From NCBI RefSeq assembly GCF_028858725.1, contig NC_084763.1, forward strand, positions 52,522,152-52,586,151: DNA of 64,000 nucleotides. Reading direction: 5' to 3'. Shown one piece after another: positions 50,101 through 59,100 of the stretch. This DNA comes from Colius striatus (lineage: Eukaryota > Chordata > Aves > Coliiformes > Coliidae). Both the position numbers and the translations under genes were made by a program. Each line of letters starts with the position of its first letter. Within the stretch, counting starts at the first letter, position 1. Below the pieces are notes generated by a model. It made no database searches and was not told the DNA's origin. It was given only the letters and a program-made list of their open reading frames with translations.

Positions 50101-53100
50101 TAGTTAACTATTTTTGTAAGAGTTGAGAAGTGCTAATCATCTTAAAGAATAATGGGGAAGTTCTGACTTTGTGTGGCAGTAATGGAAAACTTACCACTTT
50201 ATTTGACTGCAGAGTACTGGACAAACCCCGATGGCATGACTTACTTCCATGTAAGCTGGGAATATGGTTCTGTCTCACTGTGAAAGCCTTACCCCAGCTA
50301 TTCCAGGTAATAGTAATGACTTTAAATTCTATTAACTTTATTTTTCTTGATGGTGTTATGCATAATCAGAAATGTAGCACTTGTTCTTAAATTTTTTTGA
50401 CTCAAGCACATACCATATAGATAGATAGACAGATGGGTAGATAGTTGAAAATTACTTTTTGGAGGCAAATTAGATAGCAACTTAATCACAATATAAATAA
50501 ATTTTAAATCAATATTAATCTGAATGTGCTAAGGAATTCATCATCAGTTCCTGTTAGGTAAAGCTACAAGAATAAATTATTGGAGAGGGGTGATAAGTAT
50601 ACATCTAGTTAAGAATAGCAATGTCTTCTAAGCAATTTGTTAACAAATTATTTTTATCTCAAATAGGCAAATTCTGTGTTTTCATAGCAAATCTTAATAT
50701 GTCATTTGAATTTGAGAGAATAGTAAAATTACATTTTCTGATTCAGTGAGGTTTTTTTTAATTCTTGGATAAAGGTATAAATTGATACCTGAAATTACTA
50801 AGGTAAACTAACAAAGCTATGGTTGTAATTTATAAACATAAACATGGCAGACTTGCCCATAGTTTTGGTTTTTACTGTAACACCACAAACCAAAATTTAA
50901 CTGATACTCATTCAGTGTAAATATTGTCAGATCAGTTATTACTTTTTTAGTATCCCATGTTTTTTCATTTCTCTTGAATACACCCATTTGTTTTTAATAC
51001 CCTTGTCAATGCTAATGAACATGGATCAGGGAATGCAAGGTGGATTTTACTCTGGTTTACAGAAATATTGAATATTAATTTTTCAGTATAAATGGCATTA
51101 ATGCTCAATTTATGTCTGTGTTCAAGCTGTAAAAAAGCATATAATTCATAATTTCTAATAAGTTAACAATAGGCTTGTAAAACTTACAAATGCAGTAAAG
51201 TTTGCTCTTTCAATATCCAGTTTTGTAGTTTTTAACTTTTCCCACAATAAGATCCAAAAGTTATCATCTCGTCCTCTTTTAAAGGTTTCATCAAAACTCT
51301 GGCTATTTTACTAAAGAAACTTTTTTTTTTTTAAAGCAAAATGGTGATGCTTAATTAAATCAACCGTTGTGTCCAAATTAAGCTTTGATGTTCATCCCTC
51401 ACTGAGGCAAGTCAGTTGGAAAAGAATTTTCGGCAGTTGCTGTTACTGCGTTTTGGAAACTTTCTTCATAATTAAGCAGTCTCTTTTTTGCCTTAACTGC
51501 AAAACATACAAAATATTGCAGAACATACTAAGGTTCATGAAGAATTTTAAATTAGGACTTCTTCTAATCTTTCTAAGCTGTCATTTTCTTATTTTTATTG
51601 TTTTGAGACAGTCTGCTAAGAAGGCAGTATAACAGGTTTCAGGTTTGCTGTTCAAAAAGCATCTCCTATGTCTGGCAGAAAAGACGAATACAACAAAAGT
51701 GCCTTGCACTTTGTAGGTATGTAGCCAATATGTCTTGCTGTGGATTTTAAAGCCATTAAATTAATGGTAGTGGACAAAAAGATATCCAATAACTCACGGA
51801 AAATTGGAGACCAGCAAGCAGTGATTTGATGGCAGGGGAAGCATGTAAGGGAATTCAGAGCAGGAAGGCGTCTGAGTGAGAAGGAAGAGAAGAGATGAGT
51901 TTGTAGAGTAAATTGCCCCATATGTAAATTACAGTACTGCTAACTCCAGAGTTTGTTTTGTTGTTGTTTAACTTCCATAATTGGCAGGCCATCTTAAAGT
52001 GCAATAAAATATAAGTAAACTTTGATATTAAGATTATTCAGGACTTGAGGTAACTGAAATTACTGTAACGTATTAGATAATAGAGTGTAATACTCCTGAA
52101 GAGCTTAAGAGCATCAGTGATATCTCATGTTAGAGAGATTTTCTGAAATGATAGTGCCACAGATACCATGTATGTTGTAGCTAGCTAGACAGAGAAACCT
52201 CTGAGTCTTTTTGAGTTGTATTTAAGGTTCTAGCAAGTTCTGCTTTCATTGCAGTTACCAACATATAGAAAAAAAAAAGTAGCTGTGTTTAGATGATTAT
52301 ACCTTGGTACAGAGATCCTGTTTTGAACATAAGCACTTTTTTCTTCAATAATGTGCTATTATAGGCCTGATATTTCAGAGTATTTCAAGCTTTTAGTATA
52401 AATGACTAGGAATGGAATGACTAGGGCAGCTTATCTAGAAGATAACTCCTACAGATACCAGGTAGTGTTATTTGTGCTAGTTACACATGTAAATTATTTA
52501 ATAAGTGGCTGACATAAGGATGACTGCTACAGATTTTAGTTGTTTATTGAGTTAGTCTAAATTACTTCTTCAGTCATTCAAGAGCCAGCAAATTATTTTC
52601 AGAGTTGGCTTTTATTCATCTGCAGTTAATGCAATTGTATACTAACTTCTAAAAATGCATCCATGATTAGATGAACCTTGTTTGAGACAGAAAAGGGTAA
52701 GAGTTAGCAATACTTTAATGTTGCTTCTACCACTGAGTTTTTCAAAGCCCTGTCAGTAAAATAGAACAACTGCTTCCTCAAATTAAGGAAACAAACCCGC
52801 CTGACTGTGTACAGCAGGTCTTCCTCAAAGGAAGTTAATGTGAATGTGAATCCTCTGGCTGAGGATTCAGGTTGCTGAGCTTCTGCCCATGCCTGGCTCT
52901 CATTTATCCAATTGAGTGTCTTTCTCCTACATCCCCTCCTCCTTCAAAATGTCAGATTTCAGAAGGAGGCACTTAAAATAATTAAGGTGGGCCTTTACTG
53001 AAGAAAAATGCTTTGTTTGCATGCCCTTGTGATGGCCTATGCCATTTTATCATAGTCTGCGTTTTATGTCAAGAAACTGGAAGAAAAATGGGTGGGAGGA

Positions 53101-56100
53101 GGATGAGAGAAACTAAAAAACGATTGTGTTTTTTAAACTGTTGACAGTTTTATTTTGAGAGAGACTACATATGTTTTTTAAATCCACACATTTAGTTTAG
53201 TTAAATTTAGGGGTGAAAACAGCATCTTTAAGCTTGTTTGAAGAAATGAAGGGAAAAGAATATGTAAAATGTATCATAAATCAGGTATCTGTGGTGTGAA
53301 AGAAACATTAGGTGGAGTATAAATTACATTGACTGTTAACCAAGTTTAATTCTTATAATGTAGGCTCAAGAAAAAGATAAGAAAAGAATGCAAATTGTTT
53401 CTAATGTTATTTATCATTTCTTCTTTCATGAGATGAAAAGGAAATGAATGAAGTGATTTTTCATGAGAAATGAAAATACCTGGAAGAAGACTACATAAAT
53501 ATTTTTTAAAAAAGGACAAAATTGAACTGTTTATAAGATCTGAAAAGAAATAAACCAGCTAATTCGGTTAAATTGTGAATGCAATACACAAGAGACATCT
53601 TTGTTAAGTTTACTTTTGTTTTGTGGGAGAACAGTCAGATGTAAATTGCAGTTTATTCCTGGAACAGCTGACTAGATCTTTTTCTTCAGATGCACAGACA
53701 TACAACTTGAGAAAAACAGTCTTTCTTTAAAATATTCTTTGGTATTGTTTACAAAATATTTCCTTCAGGAAATAGAAGATTGGAATGTTCATTAGTGTTC
53801 CTGTCAACTAGTTTTCCTACACCTTGATGTGGAGAAGCTTAGCAATGAATATCTTTATTGTTACACCAACATCATTAATGCCAGTCAGCGCTAGAAAACA
53901 CTTTTTATAAGTTAAAAGATAAGCCTGCTGTTGTCCTGAGTATAATGAAGCAAAATACATTTTTGTTTCAGATAGAAATTAATTTTTAAGAAAATTAAGT
54001 TTCCTTTTGTCTTCTATCTACAGTAGTGTAGGTGTAGCACATGCACCCGAGCAGTGAACTGGTGATAGCTCACCAGTAGGGAGAAGGCTGTTGAAGCTCA
54101 ATACATAGTTGCACTCGGTTATAACCTAGTGAGATTATCAACGAGCTTTCAATTACAGTTGAAACTTTTGTTTAGAAAGCCCTTTGTGTAGCACAAAGTG
54201 AATTAAACCAAAAAAACACTAGTGATTTTTATGTAGGCTACCAGATGGTAATTACTGTAGCTGATTTAGTAGCCTGGAATAGATTCAAACTAGTGACCCA
54301 GAGGTGTTTAATTTCTTGGCATTTTTTTCCTCAGGTTTTCCTTTAATCCGTGATTACATTTCAACACCTGTTTAGATATGGTTCAGCTTTGGCCTTAAAT
54401 GGATTGGCAATGTGTCATTAAACTCAAGAGGCTTTGCCAGCAGGGCATCTCCCAGGGCATCTCCTTATGTTAGCTTTTATGCAAGATTTGATTCAGTCAG
54501 CAAACATTTATGTTGTTTGTTTTTGTCTTCATATATAACTTTATATAAAATCATTGTGTGAGACTGAAAATTTATTGCATTTAATAACACATACCCTAAA
54601 ACAGAGGTTCAAGTCAGTAAGGTTAAACATCTCCTTAATTCCCAGCTTTACAGGCTTTTGACATGTTCCAACGTACTGTACAACACCAATATTGATATAA
54701 GTTTTGGAGAGCAAGCAATTGCAGGATATGTGGCACGAGTGATTGCCCATTTGTTCTGTTTCTTGCTATTTCGCAGCTGTTGGGAGAACCAAAGTGGGGA
54801 TGAAGCTCTTGACCCTGAGGTCAATTAGAAGCTTAGAAGCAGGTCAGAGGAGAGTGGATGGTAAAACAAGTATTCTGGGTGTATGCAAGTGAGCAAAATA
54901 ATTTAGGTCTAACAAGGTGTACTGTCTGAGGCTTTGGAGACAAAATGTGCTTCACTGCATAGAAAAATTTTAAGTAAGTGTAAGAGACTAAAGAAATTTG
55001 TCTTTAGTTGCTGATTGTTCTGTGGCAGACAATTTTGTTCTGCTCCTTCAAATCACTTACAGTATGTCTGCATATCTCAGCACACATATTAGAGAAGTGT
55101 AGCTCCAACAGTAGCCTGTTGGGTACAAGGTGATAGTTAATTAATGGGACTGTTCTGTTGTAGTATGAGGCTTCACAGAGTGTGAATGAGTCTCACAGAG
55201 GCCTTGCAGTGTTGGCCTCAGTTTCGCCTTCTGGCTGCCTTTCTCTGTATGTGGAATATTCAGCAGATACTGCAGTAGAACAGCCTACTGCTGGTCACTT
55301 GATGCATTTAAGGCTTAGGAAGTACAACTGCCCACAGGTTATACACAGCTGAAGAGCCTGGCCACAGATGGTGTTATTACAAGGTCAAAGCATAATTTTT
55401 TATTATAAAGCAGAAAAGTAATGCAATTTCTATTTATTTACTAGTTTGCCTTTGAGTAAACATGTAAAATGCCAAAAAGAAATCATAATGTTTAACTTTT
55501 TTACATTGTTTCTTACCATAACATGTTGATATTAGTTGTTGATAAACCTATCAAAAGAGTGGGTTTTCCTGTGGTGTAATGGCTGGCATTTTTATTGCAT
55601 AGAAATAGCAAATTGAATATACTGAGTTTAAGTATGCTTCTGGGAAAGTTCCCAGTTGACTCTAAGTTCTGGGGTGATGCATTTTCTTTGTATCAGTCCC
55701 TCACCCAGAGAACTAAACTGTCAAGTTGATTCTATGACAAAAACTGTAATGAAGATTCATATGTAGCCAATACAGCATGTTGTTTCCAGTATTTACCTTA
55801 TTTCTCCTAATCTCTATGGAGGTAGTTCAGAAAGCCAGGAAGTTAAGCAGAGTTCCAGAATAAGTACATTTTGAATAAGTACTGTATGTGGTGATTTTAA
55901 AGCAACAAACAAAACACTAAAAAGCCCCACCAAAAAAACCCCAAAGTCAACCAAAACCCCAAGCAAACAAAGAAAGAAACACTTAGAACTCCAGTATCAT
56001 GAACTTCTGTATTTGTGCATAACTCAAGTACAAGCTTTGTCTTGGCAGTCTCAAATTTATTGATACTGATATGAAAAGGAACTGAAGAATTTTTCAGTGT

Positions 56101-59100
56101 TCCTTGTTCTTATTTGTCATTCAGATATTGAAAAGAGTGTTAAGTGTCTATTTTTCTTCCACAACACTGAATTTTTTGCTTAAATGTGAGGTTAGTCACA
56201 AACTTCCTATACATGGCAGTTGAACTATAATTTCGAAATACTAATAGCAGAATTTCACCTTTCTAATACACTTTTTTCCATTCTATTGCCTTTTGCAAAG
56301 CGCATATTTGAAATCATAGTCTAATAAACCAGCATGTATTAGCCCTCTTCATTGTTCTTTTTACTTGCCATGCGTGTATTACTGCTTCGATGGTGCAGCA
56401 ATGTATTTGTGTTCTTCTCAAACTCCTGCAAATAAGAAGGAAATATTTCTGATTGGGTAAGCTGAAGTTTTTAATTAGAACAGGTCCAAGGTTTGTGTTT
56501 GTCTCTTTCCTCTGTCCCTTTTCACCCCCAGAAGGACAAAATAATTGCTTTTCTTATATTTGTTACCTATTGAAGATATTGAAGTATACATCAGGTATAA
56601 AATTTTGATTTTTAAACATATTTTGAGCTGATTGGGGAAGGATGCTCTAAAAGAAAAATGGTTACTAAATCCTGGGGAAGGATAATTAGATTGGAAGAGA
56701 CTATATCTATATTGCCAGTGTTTTAGGGCCCTAAAATGTTTTTATTGAGGCAAAATGACTGCTTAAATTCATCATTTTGGAAAATTAAATACATGTAACA
56801 TAAACATATTTTTAAATACTCTTAGTTCCAAAACTGAATATGCTTGAAAAGAAACATTTCTGTTTAGACTGATAATATTGAAAACTAACAAGGAGTAAAT
56901 GGAAATGTGCTTATTTACATTAAGGCAGACGTTTTCTTCAAAAAACTTCCTATTTTAAACTGTTTCCTAGTGTTTTTTTCATTTTGACTTACAAAGTCTA
57001 ATACCCATTTAGTTCATGTCCGTGGTTAAAATTTTTACTCAGGTATTTTACAACCTGTAGAGCCATTTCTTATGCTTTTGTGGGAAAGGAATTGATTTTC
57101 AAATCTTCAGAATCCATTTTGATTAATTTTTTTCTTGTTTTTTTCTTCATATGTATACATTTTTATGTCTGCTTCAAAATGTGCAATCTCCCCTTTTTTT
57201 TGTGGTTGTGGTATCAGCCATAATAAACTGTGAATATTAAGATTAAAGACTAATGTTGCCTTTGTTACCTGCATATCACTTCATTTGCAGTGATAATCTA
57301 TTTTATATCTATAAAGCAACAGTACTACTAAATTTCATTTATGTGCTCCTGACTAGTTTTCTTTGTTGTTCAGCTATTGTGTCTCATTTTCATCTGAGCC
57401 ACATTTCCAATTGTTCTGTGATTGACATGCTGGAGAGATTGACAGTTACCCCCTAGTGCCTGCTGTCTGGAGATCCCACAAGCAATAATGGATTTTACAC
57501 CAGAATTTAGCATCAAATATTGGCTTTCAGTGACAAATGGGTTAAATTTAAATGCCAGTTAATTGTAGCCATTTTGAAGTCATAGCCTCAAACAAAAGCA
57601 TTTTTTGGATATCAGTGTTTCTGAGGTCTGTGTATGTCACACACTCCAAATGTCTAAAACTTACAGAAGAGGCTAACGGTTACATTTATGGCTGTTTCTT
57701 GATGATGCAAATAGTCCAGATCTGGAGAGTACAAGCAAAGTTTCAGTATGTGGTAGGGAATTAATAGTTCAGGAAACTTTAAAGGGAACCAATGCTGATA
57801 TTAATTTTGTAATTATAATGTTCTAACATAGAAACTAAATGTTTCCTCAAACCCTTGATATCTATTGTTAATCATATTCCTCTTGTACTTACGGAGTTAT
57901 TTTGGCCCCAGTTCTACTAAAATCACCAAAACCCCTCTCTTCCCTGACCCCAAACCCAAAACTGTGTGAAATGCTCTTAACTTTTTGCTTCTGAAACATT
58001 AACAGATATGCAAACTCCTTAATATGTCTTCTATGGACAGTAATCTCCTACATAAACCTGGCAGAGAAATGTAACTTCCCACTTCCTGTACCCAAATGAA
58101 AAGCCAAATAAGTATAAGAAAAGGTATTTTGGAAGGAGATGAAACCTTACTGATCTTTTGTGGGAATGTCAGAGTTGTTCTTCAGGCATGTGCTGACTTG
58201 TATCAGTGAGATGTTTCCAAAATATTACCAAGTTTTGCTCAGAGCATGATCATGATTCTGCCCTGCATATTCCCACCTCCCTCAAGTATCTTAGATGGGG
58301 TAGATGCCAACATAACACAGAGAACAACTGTTGTGTGTTTTTGGATGACCTCTACCATTAGAGACAGCAGTAATGACTTGAACTCTGATTTTATTTTCAA
58401 CAAGTTATTAGGATGTCTTTTCTCACTTCTAATGAGACCAGGTTTTGTTTTGTTCAAATGTATGGGATCATAGCTGCAATTACACAAATATTTACTGATG
58501 TTTTACAATATATTCTACATTAAAATTTAAATCATGCTCTTGAAACATATAAAGTGGGAGTGTTAATGTAATAACAAGAATCAAAGTTTATTTTTGGCTA
58601 TAAAGAACTAAAATTACATGTATCTAGTTCTATAATTATTTTTTATTTACTACAGTATTTTTGCATGTTTGGAAGTGATAATAATTTGTCTGTCTGTTTC
58701 AACATTTCTGTTAGATTCCTTGCTTTTGAATGAGCATAGAAATCTCGTAAACTGGTAGATAAGAGTAAGAAAACTCTCCATGCTACCTCAGCAATCTGGT
58801 GGTTGGAAAAGTCTTAGTGAAATGTACACTTAATAATTCATCAGATTTTGGAAATGAACTTGCGACAGGACTTCTGGTTTTATGCATAAAGTTGCCAAAT
58901 AGATTTCAGATTAGAATTTAATCATTGGAGAAGAAAAAAAAGGTATTTTATTAAGTTTTTCAACACTTTAATAGCAATATGGAAGTTGAAAAAAAGAAAA
59001 GAGAACAAGTTGAATTTCAGAGCATGAAGAGTTCACACTAAGATGATGGCTGTGTAGCAATTGCCTTGGTTTGTCCCTGCACACATTACCCTTAATTAAA

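Noticed and set aside
54436..54465. Duplicated AGGGCATCTCCC, partly like a CTCF core
   Set aside because: Just two 12-base units, and the CTCF match breaks in the essential GGC part.
58787..58802. Possible reverse CTCF motif (GCAATCTGGTGG)
   Set aside because: Only 12 of 14 core positions match, with errors in the conserved GCC block.
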